Assembly: GCA_018296165.2 (NCBI GenBank)
Contig: JACKQL020000001.1
Location: 310,001-374,000, forward strand
DNA: 64,000 nucleotides
From: Termitomyces sp. T153
Lineage: Eukaryota > Basidiomycota > Agaricomycetes > Agaricales > Lyophyllaceae
Reading direction: 5' to 3'
Part shown: one piece after another, positions 10,697-23,406 of the stretch
Layout: each line of letters starts with the position of its first letter
How positions within the stretch are numbered: the stretch's first letter is position 1
Notes under the pieces: model-generated
The model's input: the letters and a program-made list of their open reading frames with translations, nothing else
The model's database searches: none
Told to the model about the DNA's origin: nothing
Translations under genes and position numbers: made by a program

Positions 10697-12345
10697 ATGG
10701 GTTCGCCTCTTTCGTCGTCCAGTTCGTGCTACTCTTCACCGCTCAAAGGATACCTATCTCCTACGGAAAGCGATACCCTTCAAACTCCCTTTTTCGAACA
10801 GAAAGAAGCTTCAAGTGCTCTTATCTGTGGCATTGGAGGAACTGACCAAGTGCGTTACGTGTCAGAAGATGACTTCGCCCCGCTCCCAGCGCTGTTCGAA
10901 CCTGCAACCCCGCGCAAGCAAAGCGCGTCTTTTTCACCATTTCCAGTGATATCCTTACCCGACTATGACTCTCCGACAAATTTGAACGCGTCTTTTTCCG
11001 ACTACGAGCATCCTGGGGAAAGCTCGTATCATTCGGAACCCATCTCTCTGATTCTATCAAACCCTCTCAATCTGGACACACATCCGTTAAAGACAGGAAA
11101 AATCAAACCCAGCCTATTCGTGCCTCTCAACCTCGACGCTACACTACACTCGCCGCATTTTCCTTCTGGACACAAGCTGAATCCGCATTTTGTTCGACAT
11201 TACGAACTGGAAGACGAGCTCGGCGCCGGTGGTTATGGATTCGTTATGACAGCTCGTCATCGCGTCGAAGGCCATGAAGTTGCCGTCAAGTTCATCATCA
11301 AAAACAAGGTTCCTGACCACGCTTGGATGGAAGATGAGACGATCGGAAGGCTGCCCACGGAGATCATGTTGTTAAGCTTCATTGAGCATGAAAATATCGT
11401 CAAATGCCTTGATGTCTTCGAAGACAACCTATATTTCTATCTAGTACGTTCCTCCTGTCCTCCGATGACTAGTTGACCTGAATTCTCCCAGATTCAAGAA
11501 TTACATGGCTCACCATGGCCCACATCTCAGCGAAAACTTCTTCATGCTTCCCCTTCGTCGTCTCCTCTTCCGCCTCCAACTCCAGAGTTATCCCCTTCCA
11601 TTTCAAATGACTCGCTTCCTAGTTCTGCTGACAGCTCCCCTACCATTTTGATCAAGCAACTGGATGATCATAACTCACATACTAGCCCTTCCTCTACGAC
11701 TTCTCCCAAAACTAGCCCCAAACCAGCTCCTCGACCAGAATTTACGAGACGTCCGTCGCATGATCTTTTCGAATGTATTGAGCAGTCAGAACACAAGCGA
11801 CTTTCGGAAAAACAGGCGCGCTATGTTTTTAGCCAAGTGGTCGACGCTGTTTGCTATCTAGACAGCCAAGGCATAACCCATCGTGACATCAAGGACGAAA
11901 ACCTTGTCATTGATCGTGACCTTAAGGTCAGCATCTTGGCCTCTACTAGTGTCTTCTCCAATTAACGTCGTCTTAGGTCAAACTTATTGACTTTGGCAGT
12001 GCCGTAGTTGTTGACCTGGCCGAACCTCGCCCTTATTATACCCTATTCTACGGGACTACTGCCTATGCGTCGCCTGAAATCCTACTCAAAAAACAATACC
12101 AAGCTCCACCTGCGGAGATATGGACATTGGGAATCCTTCTCTCATTTCTCCTTACTGGTACTTCTCCGTTTCCAACAGTGAAAGATGCTATTCATGGTAG
12201 GATTTCTCTGGTTGGAATTACGGGAACGACGCACCCGTCGGATGTTGCACTAGACTTGATGCGGAGGTGCCTCGATCCCGACCCGAAGACTCGTGCTACT
12301 ATTGCCGAGGTGAAAGCGCATCGGTGGTTCGCGCAGTTGCTCTAA
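10697..12345 (+). CDS. Serine/threonine protein kinase, PAS-kinase (Psk/PASK)-like catalytic domain
   Basis: Three exons (10697-11443, 11492-11926, 11977-12345) give 516 residues. The first about 165 residues are Ser/Pro-rich. The kinase domain then follows: LGAGGYGFV (Gly loop), VAVKFI (ATP Lys), PTEIMLLSFIEHENIV, HRDIKDENLVI (catalytic loop), KLIDFGSAV (Mg loop), YASPEIL and R at DPKTRAT. The phrases HRDIKDEN and LIDFGSA plus PTEI match PAS kinases such as yeast Psk1/Psk2, which tune sugar storage and translation. No PAS domain is visible here. About 100 low-complexity Ser/Pro residues are inserted between the hinge and helix E, starting at exon 2. Family call is from motif recall; kinase identity is certain. 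Confidence 0.85.
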
Positions 12346-13604
12346 CTAGTTTGCCATCTCATTTTTCTCGTTTTTGGGTTTCATGACGCGTGGGATTCGA
12401 CGAGAGGATTCTCGGACATTGACACTTTCGACACTGGATGACTCAGACTTTTCGATTATCATCGTTCTGTTGTATCAAGCATTTTCATCTGTATTTCAAG
12501 CCACTTGCATTGTATCACTACATACATTCTACATACGTCCCAGATACCACGAAAATGAATGCATTTCAACTTATGTTCACTTCCCTCAACAGGGGCAAGA
12601 CTTATATTATGACTTTGGGTCCCCACGCGATTCGTTGTCACTATTCGATATAGGTAAATTCAAGATAACTGCTTCAACACAAATGATTCTACATGATAAC
12701 CTACGATAAAACGCTCGCAGAAGTATGATTCAGTTCTCAACTTGTGGTAGGACTACATTCCGCGAACTGTTGAAATCACTCCTCAATTTCACTCCTTTGG
12801 TGACCGATATGTACCTCTTGCATCCTGTAGATGAGTCCAAAAAATCAACACCAGTGACCCTACTGAGAACTCGTCAATGCCATAGTCATATTAGGTATAA
12901 ATCTTATGAATGCTACCATCTTTGCCAAGCTTCCTAACAGGCCTTTTCAAAATTGTTGGTACTTCTGCAGCAACTGAGTGTTCCCGACGCTCAATATAGA
13001 ACGCTCAAAATAGATATCTCGTGACCTGATTTTTTGATATGATAACTGCCCCCACAAAAATCACTCTTTTTCTTCCAAACTCTCTCAGAACAGACTCCTT
13101 TAGATTACTCGCCCCTGCCGGCTTGAGTGCGGCTTCCCTCTCAGAATCCGTGCGAGAGAGCTAGGACGACTAAATATACCATATTTGCTCGTAATCACTT
13201 GAAGTCGTCAGAAATATGTGTCGTACGAAAAGGATCTTGATATCTACGCCATTCCCTCCTCATTCCTGCCCTCGCCCAGTCCTTCACTCACGTCGTGAGC
13301 CGACAGAGAGATATAAAGGCTGATGGGTGGGAAGTCAACGCATAAACTTGAGTCGGCATTGTCCCGCGCAAAACAAATGGCGATGTCAGAACAGACCGAT
13401 TTCAACAGGAAGTGACAGATCGATGGCTTGGGTTGACATTGTGTTTGCTGGAGCTTGTTATACTAGTGAAGTCCCGCTAAAAATGTATTTCCAAAGTTCG
13501 CGCGCAGATCCGGGGAAAGAGGGTATTTAGTATGTAACAGTATACAGGACTGCAGAGGTATATATGATGACTTATAGTAAACGTTGGAAATTGTGGTATT
13601 TGAT
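12346..13604. other. 1.26-kb convergent spacer, nothing recognised
   Basis: Lies between the 3' ends of the kinase (plus) and the transporter (minus). Short frames have no family signature. A TATA-like ATATAAAG at about 13311 precedes a 67-codon frame starting at 13327, which I could not support as a gene. Confidence 0.5.
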
Positions 13605-16600
13605 TTAAGCAGCGTGGTCGAGCCGCCTTCGACCATCCTCTGGATACATGAACAATGCCTCAAACTCCCCAGCCGAACCCCCGATTACCCCAAAGGCTGA
13701 TTGCATAGTTCGGCCCAAAGATTCGAGCTCTTCAGTCACTCCTTTCATGGTGAGCGCATACGCAAAGAAAAGGAGTTGTCTGGAACCCTTGACGTCGCGA
13801 TGCCTTACGACGTCAAGCTTGCGCATCGCATCCACCTGAAATTGTACATCTGTCAGATAAGCTGCGGTCTTCAAAAAGGGGAATAACTGTGCATACCAAA
13901 CGTTGTCTAGATTCTTCCACGGGAGGAAGATAAGGTGGAAGTGGAGCCTTTAATCGGAAGGCAGAAGCGAGCGTAGAGAGGCTGAGAAGGATATTCCCAA
14001 CCATCTCATGCCGCTCCTTGTTCACAGGGATGATGAAATCTTGTCGCACGCTCTGTGGATACCATACAGTCAGCGTCCGTCGTCACCGCTATATAGTCAC
14101 ATAAAAGCGTCTCACCGTATACCTGTCATTTACCGAATATCACGAAGGATCATGATCAGAGTGGAACTTGAGATATGGATCTGACTGACCATTCTTCCCG
14201 TGTCGTCACGCAGCGCATACTGTGGAGCCTGTCCAGAATAGTCTGAAGACTAGTCAAAATTCCCCGATAGAGGAGGATCGGGAAAGGACCCTTGAGACGT
14301 GGTTCATGTTGTGTCTGGGCCAAAAGACCTTGCAGCTCAATCAGCTTAATTTGCAGATGGAGCTCCCTTGATACGAAAATCAATGAGTTCAGGTAGTCAA
14401 CAATAAGAATAAAGCCTACATCGACATAAACTCCTTGATGGAATTATTGATCTTCGTAGACTTGGTTGGTGCAGTAACACCGAGTGAGGCTGCCGCCAAT
14501 TCAGTCTCATTTCTATTGATCTCTGCCCGATACTCAGGAGCGAACGAGTTTGACGCCACCAAGCGCGTATACAACCAACCGATATTCAGGCAGAATCTAT
14601 TGCGACGACTATGAGATTTTTGAGAAACGATATGGCTGTTACTTACTCGCCAAGTGCCCTGCCTAGTTCCCTCCTTGCCTCAGCTGGCCACCAGAATCGC
14701 GAAATGAAGGCAGCCCAAAGGACTCCAGCCGTCACAGCTAGAGCTCGGTCTATTGCGATATGGGCTACAGATAACTCTTTCCGGCGAAGATTGTAACTGC
14801 TGAGATGAGCATCGATCAGGAAAAGCATGTATGGTTACACTTACCAGTAAAGGCAGGTCAAGTTGTATGTAAGAAACACAAAGCGAGAGGCGGATAGATA
14901 TTCAGGTCGAGCCACAGCGTAATAGAAACATGGTAATGAGAAAAAGAACCCAAAAATGGCAAGAACAGTAGGGTACTCAGAGTAGAAAGTGAAGATACTG
15001 GCAGCAACGATGGCGCCGAATCTAATGAAGGATGAGACGAAAGCCTTCGAAGGGTTTCAACGAGACGTACAATGTGCCTAGAACACGTTGAAGGCTCAGA
15101 TTATTGGTCTCAAATCTAAAATCAGCCTGGTATCCAGAGGCATCCGGGATGACAACTCACAGCACCAATAGTTGGCGATATCACCGCGAAGAACTGAAGA
15201 TGATGGGTATACATTGATGAAATTGGTGTGAACCGTGACTCACAGAAATCAGTGCCCAATCACCCCAGTACTTTACAAAGAGTGGTCGGGTCGCATCATA
15301 GAAGGCAGGAATTGCCAAAATGGCTATGGACATTCCGACTTTGAAGGCATACTTGGTGTCCCTCTCAGCCAATCGGTTTCCAAACTTCCAAAGCGCTTGT
15401 TGAACACGTCCTATCGTGCTCAATGTGTCGCTGGATGGCATTTGCATTGTATTCGGAGCGTGTGGGCGTATTTTGGGAAAAGAGGGCACGGGACGACGAC
15501 TGTTTGGAATGATATATGAAGCTACCGGGAAAATCAATCACTTCAACTACTACATTTTGAAAAAAAGCGGAGATACCCACATAAAGTACGCTTAAGGCTG
15601 GGTTTTGGTACAAGTGATGGACGGGACAAGCGATTGCGAACATCACGGTAGATTCGTTCCCACCACCGTCCGCGGTTCATGCAGTCCTTCTCATAACGGT
15701 AGATTCGTCTCATTGCATCGATGAGGGATACGACTTCTCGAGCGAATTCTTGCAGAGTAAAGATAAAGCTGAGAAGCGGTTGTGAATCAAAGCGGGTAAC
15801 ACAAACAAATCAATAGAAAATGTCATACAAATAGACCAAAAAAACTTGCTCGTTGTCAGATGTCGCTGCGTTGTCTAAATCTTCACCTTTGGATGAATAG
15901 ATACTACTCTCCCGGAAACTTGACACAGAGCGTGGCCGCGGACTCGAACTTGACGGAGGTCCATCATTCCTTCGGTACCAACGTAAAAGCGCGTGATTCG
16001 AAGTGCTTTCAAACCTCACGAGTGCGAGCTCAATCGCATCAATGAGCTCGAAAAATTCGTCTTGCTTGAACAGTAACCCGTTTTTACGTCGTCTCGACTT
16101 GGACTGCTCAAATGCTTCCCGTAAACGCTTTAGGGACGTGATGCACGCACCCTCGAGGCATATCAGATCAAATAAAAGTGAACAGAAAAACAGAAGCATA
16201 CCGATAACGCCTTGAGTGGTGGACCCAAATCGTCGACTAGGTCGCCGAACATGATAGCCGCAGTCTTCAACATTGCTGTTTCCTCGTCGTCGTCCATCGA
16301 CATCGATACACCCATTGAGCGATTGAAGCTCCCCCTATGCTTCCTCCGCTGAATTTTCACCACACCTGCCTTCATCAATTCATACTGAAGCCTCGTTCCA
16401 CTCCGCAAACCATTCAGATGTTGACCAAGTCGATTCAAGCTATCAACCGCATCCTCGTATGCCCATTTTCCTGTGTCCTCAGGCAGAGCGCCGGCAGGAT
16501 TCCCGCGCCCAAACCATTCTGTACGTGCCTCTGATATCGACTTCTTGAGGCTCGTAAAGCTACTTTGATGGTTTTCCACTGCGCGTTGCATTTTATCAAG

Positions 16601-18191
16601 ATGTACCTGGTTGTGTGAACCTCCCTCGAGAAGAAAGGTATTGGTCAACATCGAAAGAACGGTCGAAAAGGAGTCAAGAGTCTTAGTCATATTAGTCTGT
16701 AGGTTGTCTATGGCAGATTGTGGCCAGATGAGATAGCAGACGATGTTTGATATAAGGGACCCGCAGATGACGATAGTGGAAACTTGAAGGAGAGTAGGTA
16801 GTCCACCTCCTTTCACAACACTAGAAAGAGTCAGTTTGGAGGGTACCAAACAAAGATGGAACAGACACGACTGATATTATAATTGCTGCCATGCTACACG
16901 CTGTATCGTGTTCGGTCAAAGGGGATCAAAGAGTATATAAACCACCTTACCAGTATTGAACGAAGGGTTTGCCTAGTAAAAGTGTATCAACAGTCTAATA
17001 ATGAACGTCGTAACGTAAGGACCTACCATCCAAACTTTGAACCAAGAAAGAATGCTCATACTCACTCCAATCCAAATTATGGCAACAAAATTACCTAGCC
17101 GCTCCCATCCAGGGCTTAGCTCGAGCCACCGAAGCGTTTTCATGGAGGATATGCACATGAGGGCGGCGTAGAACAGACCCATGAGACAAAATATATTGGC
17201 TTCGATCATTCCTCCTTTTGTCTTGGCAGGATTATAATAAACAGCACTATTAGGCAAGGTGAGGTAGTGTCACTCATGGACAAAAAAGTAGCACTGACAT
17301 AGTTGCGACCATGTGCCCACTTGGAAACGGTTCACGAGACCTAGAACCATGGTCCAAATCACCGTATGAAGTAATGCTGCTAAGAAGGTTCGCAAGGAAG
17401 GGATTGAACGTGAAGAGTGATGCGATGAAGTAGGCAATAGCACATTTGAGGACATTACGGTACAAAACTGGAACGCTGGGCACTCTTTGTAGCGAGTACC
17501 AGGGAATAGGAAATTGTTCAGAGGATAGGGATTGCTCGATTTCTTCATCCGATTCCGAGTCTGAAGAATCATAGTCGTCATCATTCGTGGGTATCGCTGA
17601 TCCTCCGGATGATGAGGCGCCACAAGGAAGCCTCAAAACACTTTGTTCGTCTCCGTCTGCGACTGTACGCATGTCTAGGAAGGGGTCTATTATACTTGAG
17701 CGTGACGTCGTGAGGTTTGGTGTGAGGATGTGGCTTTCCTGAGGGATTGGATGGCCTGAAGTCGATGGCCGTCGTCCTCCTGGAGTTGCTGGAGTCGTAG
17801 GAAGCTGACCTTCGTTTTCCATAAGTTGTCCAAAAAGCGTCCATCGATGGTCAGATTCAGGAGTACCCATTACTAGACTGCTCAGGCCAGAGACAACACG
17901 GGAGTTTGTAGCACGTCTTCTGGTCATCAGGAGATTTGGTGATAAGCGGCTTATAGGGATCGGCCTAGAACGTGGCACATTGTTCGAAAGGCCAAGAGTA
18001 TTGGATACCAAACGAGTTGTATCTTGATCTTCCCCGTGGAACTGGTCGGGAGAACCAACGAAAAAATCACCGCTTTCATCAGCTGTTGTCTGCAACTGAC
18101 TGTTCTCCAGGTCTCGAGAAGAGAATCGGGCACTAGAAAAATTCTTTTGGGTGGGCGTTGTAGGGTCCGGAGATTGGTCGTCATGAGGCAT
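13605..18191 (-). CDS. ArAE-type / DUF2421 membrane transporter (putative ER transporter, 6TM N-terminal)
   Basis: A long, many-exon gene on the minus strand beginning MPHDDQSPDP at 18191. The first about 240 residues are cytoplasmic, Ser/Pro/Asp-rich, with an acidic run (DDDYDSSDSESDEE). Several hydrophobic segments follow (CAIAYFIASLFTFNPFLANL, ANIFCLMGLFYAALMC, FVAIIWIGVSMSILSW, STIVICGSLISNIVCYLIWP). Next comes a cytosolic region (TKTLDSFSTVLSMLTNTFL through RMGVSMSMDDDEE-type text), then a second membrane block (KVGMSIAILAIPAFYDATRP, YWGDWALIS, AVTAGVLWAAFISRFWWP). The C-terminal soluble part reads DAMRKLDVVRHRDVKGS and ends at 13605. This is the layout of fungal proteins with an aromatic-acid-exporter-like N-terminal 6TM domain plus DUF2421, related to brefeldin-A-sensitivity proteins. 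Substrate unknown. I did not fix every one of the roughly 15 introns. Confidence 0.75.
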
Positions 18192-18569
18192 ATTGGGACT
18201 TCAACCTTCAAGCTTTAAGCCTCCTACCAGTGCCCAAGGATGAAGCCAGGTCAAGACGTTCTATAATTAGGGGTATCAGATGCGCGGGTAATGGTTGTAG
18301 GCAGATTCAATAGGAAAACGTGTGGGCAAACAAACGGCCCACTGTCGACCATGATGACGATGATGATGATGATCGCATGCCACATAATCATGGCATTAAT
18401 CATGACATGTAGACAACTCGACAAGTCATGAATTGTCCGCCGTCGAGCTTTCAAGCTCACGCCTCGAATCACCCCCGCTGATCCTCCCCGACACACGCCG
18501 GCAAAAATGACAAAAGTACTTCATGTCGTTCAATCACTACCAAGAGTACAGCTCTCGATTATCTCAAAA
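18192..18569. promoter_or_regulatory. Transporter upstream region with short ATG/GAT microsatellite
   Basis: Spacer between the transporter start (minus) and the P450 stop (minus). It holds a GAT/ATG-rich run at about 18352-18373 and two nearby copies of AATCATG. No gene seen. Confidence 0.4.
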
Positions 18570-20708
18570 TTACTCTCCTTGCATCCTTTCAGCTAGTACG
18601 ACGTAGAGTTTGGGTTTCCTGATAACGAAATAGTCACAAATATCTGCCTCCCAGCTTGTTGGATTGTGGCCGGAAGCAAATTTTAGATTGAACCGCTGCA
18701 AAATGGCGAAAACCACCATCCTCAACTCCTGCATGGCTAGCCTCCTCCCGATACAGTCCGCGGGCCCGAAAGAGAAGGGAATGAAGGCTTCTGTCTTATG
18801 AACAACGCAATGGCGATTTCCGAAGAGCTGTGGTTCAAGGGCGACTTGTTTGTCCACGGTCAGCCAACGTTCGGGAATAAATATTTCAGGCGAGGGAGAA
18901 AAATTTCGCGGATCTCTTTGCAGAGTGTAGTTATGGACGTTAGTAGTAGTCCCTTCGGGGATGTAACTAGGCAAGTTAAAGTCAGTTGACAAAGCCGAGG
19001 AAATCGCAGCGGCAAGACTTGCTGTGGTCCGAGCATGAAGCCACCGCTTCCGAGCAAAGGCGATCGCATACTGCCACTGAGAAGAGGAGGGACAAGGCGG
19101 AGCGTCTCGTTTCTGGAACAAACAGAGTAAGGAAAAACGTGCGTGAAACGCCCATGCTGACGCACATCGCTGCAGTAAGATACGAAAGTTGAGCTAGCTC
19201 CGTAACGTCATCCGCGGACAGCCCAGAATTATCAATCTCTGCTTGAAGACGGGCGTACGCAACAGGGTTAGATATAAGGTAATGGAACAAGCTTGCCAGA
19301 GCGGGAGAAATTGTGTCCGAGCCAGCTACAATCACAAGAGATGCATCGTTTGCTACCTGATTCACGTGTGGTGGTATAGTCTCAAGACCCCCCTCGTCCA
19401 TCTACAAGCGCTTAGGGTACAACTTAGATGAATACGGATGATCATACCAGGTGGTAAATCAGGTCTTTAGTGGAAGATCCATGTTTGAGTCGTTTGATGA
19501 CACGTCGACGAGCAAATTCCCTGAACTCCTTCATCTTCTTGGCTGCACCCGGAATTTGGTTGAAGAGATCACCCAGCCATGGTAAAATGCTCATCACTAG
19601 TCCGATGCTAGAGAAACAGTTCAGATAGTGTCAGTCATAGGACGTTGGAGTAATTACGGCTGTGCATTTTCCATGATATCCCATAACTTGGCCGAATCCT
19701 GACCTTGCATCATCTCGATGGTGTCCCCGAATCTTCGTCATGGTCAGTGAAAGTGCGAACATCCGAAGTAACCACTTAATACGCCATGTCGTTCATTATG
19801 TCATATCTGTACAATGATCTAAAATAGCTCAGAGTTTGTGTGAAACGACACATACGCAAACCAGCTCATCCATTTGGCTAGGTCAATTGTCTGCCCAGCG
19901 CGCTTTCCGAGGTGGGCCAATAGTTGAATTCGACGTTTGTCAAAAATTGACTGGTACGACCGCAGTGATTCAGGCGTAAAGCCTCTACTCCAGATCCGAC
20001 GAAGCCGTGTGTGAGCTTTGGGGTCCCGCAAACCTACAAGTGACCGGAACTCATTCTGGTCCGCAAATTGGCCATCCCAGTCTGAAAGGTCAGCACGGTC
20101 TCAGTACGGTCATCTTGGGGAGAGATCTGCGAAAAGTTTGATCTTACAGCTTGCTTTGGGCATGCCACTCGCTCCCATCATAGGAGCGATTACGTCAGGT
20201 GTACAGAATGATAGTTCATTTGGACCTAGCCCAAGGTAAGTTGTCAGAAGGTAAACGCCGATTGATGGATGGATGCAAATACCTATTCTGACGACGTCCC
20301 CGTAGCACTGATGCAGTTGTTTATAATAGAGATGCTGCTTTCCTCCCCAAGCCACATAAGCAAACCAGATTTTTGAGATCTTGCAGACGAGTGGACCGGG
20401 ATATTTTGCAAGAGGATGAAAAGGGGAGATGCGGTAGGCTACCGTGCAGAACACGAGACTAGCCAAATGAACAGACCATACCACTAGAGTAGCCCAAATA
20501 GCGTTTGAAAAGTGGGTCATGAGTAACGGTGTGAGGCTGAGAGGAGCAGCGATAAGAAGCATTGAATGCCAAAGAAGTCTTCGTGGTTCACATATTCTAT
20601 ACGCAAGGTGGGTCGCCTTGTATAACCATACATTAATCTCTCAATTGGACCAGTGCACAGGAGACTTACAGCACCCAATAAAATAACTAGGAGGAAAGGA
20701 CCTTTCAT
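18570..20708 (-). CDS. Cytochrome P450 monooxygenase
   Basis: Ten exons can be joined from the ATG at 20708 to the stop at 18570. The N-terminus has hydrophobic segments (MKGPFLLVILLGA and MLLIAAPLSLTPLLM, ATLVVWSVHLASLVF), then the Pro hinge PFHPLAKYPGPL. Further on: I-helix VIVAGSDTIS (the AGxDT oxygen-binding motif), K-helix ETLR, PERW, and the heme loop FSFGPADCIGRR with the Cys thiolate. This is an ER-anchored microsomal P450 of the type common in Agaricomycetes; substrate unknown. One junction only works as a GC-AG intron (18967-19022, 5' site GCAAGT), giving GPHYIPEGT. One exon before it encodes only about nine residues (YDIMNDMA). The gene looks intact. Confidence 0.9.
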
Positions 20709-21306
20709 GATCGAGAGAGGGAACGATATTTGCGGGATTTTTACACGAAAGAAGCCAAGGATTGAGCTGTCTCCAGCTTACACTACTTTTTATATCCTCC
20801 CACTGACCCGATTACTGGCAAGGCACCTTGACTTTGAGGGAGTTTATCGAGCACTGATATGGAAAGTGTACCCTACTTGATAGTGAAATCTCCTAAAGCA
20901 GTTAGTTTGATTCGGGACCGGGTTAGGGGTTAGTATAGGTCAAGGATAAGGCTTGTAGTATTTATAGCCTCACAGGAGCTCGAGGCATCGTGGCCGCGAT
21001 CTTTTAAAATCACATTTCGAACTTTAGGGCATTGTGAAACCCAATATACGCGATAGTACTCGCCAGTACTCGTGATACTTATGAAGCTATGAGGCCATGA
21101 GAGTATGCCGGGCGTTCAGTGAATCCACTAAATCGCCACGTGTCGTGTGCACTACACACTTCGATCTTCACATTGAAGAAGTGCTGGTCCATTTGCCGAA
21201 TAGCCTCACCAGTTGCTGAAACGAGGACCAGGAACGTACTATGTAGAAGTCGTTAGATATACAGTTGTTGTAAAGATGTGGAAAATAAGGTTCGTCGCTT
21301 TGATGT
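20709..21306. promoter_or_regulatory. Region upstream of the P450 gene
   Basis: 598 bp between the P450 start and the stop of the PPR gene, both minus strand. No recognisable element or gene. Confidence 0.4.
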
Positions 21307-23238
21307 TTATATGTGCTCCTTCGGTAGCTGAGCGTCTCCCTCGATGCCACCCGTCTCAATGAACCGTAGTGCAGCGCCATCAATGGTAGTGAGGGGTTCT
21401 TGTGGTTGTGTGTCGGCGATGGCTTGCACCAGCTTATCGCTAGGGTCCTTGTTTTCCTCTTTACGGCGCACCAATTTCTTGAGGTCTAGCCGTGGTTCAT
21501 GACCCATCTCTTCCATTTCCTTCAGTGCAATTTTGTAGCGGAAATCATCGGCCAAAAGGCATTTCCGAGTAATTTTGGAATAAACGTTGTACCCTGGGTG
21601 GAAGCCAGCGCTTTTCATCTCCTCAAGATAGAAGAACGCGTCTTCGTAGTCGTCCTGCGTGAGACACAAGAGAATAAAAGTCTCGTAGGTGTCTTTATCG
21701 GGCTTAACTTGGGCAGCTTTCATATCGTCCAGAAGTAAATTTCCTAGATCTCGATGGGACGCGGCAACGCAGCCTTGAAGCAGTGAATTGAAAACAGTGA
21801 TATCGGCTGTAGCTCCGTATTCTGCTAGGCTTTTGTAGGCACCTATGGCACGTTGTAGGTCCCCAAGTTTCATCGAAGCACTGATCAAAATTTGCAGGAC
21901 AATGTTATCAACCTTTTTGCCTTCTTTGAGTATTTCGTCCGTGATTTCCCAAACTGAATCGATAAGTTCAGTGCTAGTGAGCACTTCGAGTAAGGCAGAG
22001 GCTGTTTCAAATATGGGCTCAATCCCTTCCCCTCTCATGATATCTAACACCCGAATTGCCTCTTTGAGTTGCATTTGACGACAGAAGGCTTCAATAAGAG
22101 GCGCAAAGTGATGCTCTTTCCATTCAATGCCTAAAGTTCTGAGGACGCGGAGGGCATCGGTTGCTAGATCTGGATGACCATTGCGCGCCGCTGTGTCGAT
22201 GACTGCTAGACAGACACCCTCACCCGGATGCATGTTGAATACGTGAACAATCTGCTTCCAACACGTAATAACGCCATCTAACTGGTATTAAAGATATTAG
22301 AAGGGTCACAAAATGATTGCATGACACTCACATAAAGGGCCTCCGCAGACGCAATGAGGCAAGGCATAAAGAACGAATGATCTAACCGACGAAGGGAGTG
22401 TGCCTCGAAATCAGCGATTAAATCAAGAGCGAGTCTCGGATAGCCCGCATGAGCGACATAACCAATGAGAGCCATGGCAGTGAATACGTCTGGAACTACT
22501 TTATAGGTCTTCATAGTATGGTAGAATTGAATCGCAAGCTCCATTTGATGAGTTGAAGTAAGCCGGACAATGATAAGCCGGAAGGTCGTAGTATCGGGCG
22601 CAATTTGTAACTCGTCCATTTTCTTGAGGACCTGCCACAGGTAGTCAGAGGTACATGCGTTCTGCGCCTGCAATTGATATATGAGGTCAGGTGCGGAGAC
22701 TCAGTCACCTGTTGATATTTTACCTTGATCAAAGCATTGAATACAGCAGTGTTGGGGTGTAAACCAACAGCTATCATGTCATCAAGGATAGCCCAGGCAT
22801 CTAACCACATACGGTGGTAAGCTGCAGCATTGATAAGCGCGACATATGTAGTGACATCAGGCTGAATCTTGTAAGTTTTCATTTGTGCTGCTATGTCAAG
22901 GGCCTCGGTGTACCGGCCGTGTTCCGCTGCCTCCATCAAGTGCATATTGAAACGTGCTTTGGTTGTACATGTCGAAGCCTGTTGGGCATCTGTATCACCC
23001 GAAAACCCATGAATCCTCTGACGGGATGCTATGAGCTGCGATGAGGGTAAGAACTCTTCCTGAAGGGCAGTAGAGGCATGTCTCCGTTGCCAGTGATTTG
23101 CTGGAATATCAATGAATAAGAGTTGTCCCAGAGAAAGTTGAAAGACTTGCATAGTGTACCAGGCTGTAGTGTTTTCCGGGAGGCGAAGAGTACCTTATGG
23201 GCACGTTTCAAGGATATTCGAGAGGAAGACGCCAGCAT
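21307..23238 (-). CDS. Mitochondrial pentatricopeptide-repeat (PPR) protein
   Basis: Four exons are supported. Exon 1 is 23238-23160; the next starts at 23100 (joined QP-ANHWQRRHAST); later junctions are IK-AQNACT and ALY-LDGVIT. The start at 23238 gives MLASSSRISLKRAHKVLFAS, a basic, Ser-rich mitochondrial presequence; a later ATG at 23152 lies inside intron 1. PPR-type 35-residue helical pairs are visible, for example ALDIAAQMKTYKIQPDVTTY, AWAILDDMIAVGLHPNTAVF, AIQFYHTMKTYKVVPDVFTA and NLLLDDMKAAQVKPDKDTY. Fungal PPR proteins bind organelle RNA and support mitochondrial translation or RNA stability. The specific target is unknown. Its start is only 168 bp from the divergent rad21 start. Confidence 0.85.
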
Positions 23239-23406
23239 GGACAAACTTGTCGAGATTTGGAGGTCTGCGGACAAACTTTTCGCGGCGTAGTAAATATGTG
23301 TAAATATGGTTGCGAGCCACGTGCCACGGTGTTTCATTTTCGAACTCGCCCTTGTATTTGTCTGCCACAGGCGCGTTCGCGACATCCTCTCGCGTCGTCT
23401 TCCCTC
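23239..23406. promoter_or_regulatory. 168-bp divergent promoter, PPR gene / rad21
   Basis: The two start codons point away from each other across 168 bp, so 5' UTRs and promoter elements must overlap or be very short. The stretch near rad21 is pyrimidine-rich with CGCG-containing words (TCGCGAC, TCGCGTC). Confidence 0.5.

Noticed and set aside
13305..13530. TATA-like box followed by a 67-codon frame
   Set aside because: No similarity and no splice support; single weak signal.
18860..19165. Apparent frameshift in the P450 after GGFMLGP
   Set aside because: A GC-AG intron at 18967-19022 restores GPHYIPEGT exactly; the gene is intact.
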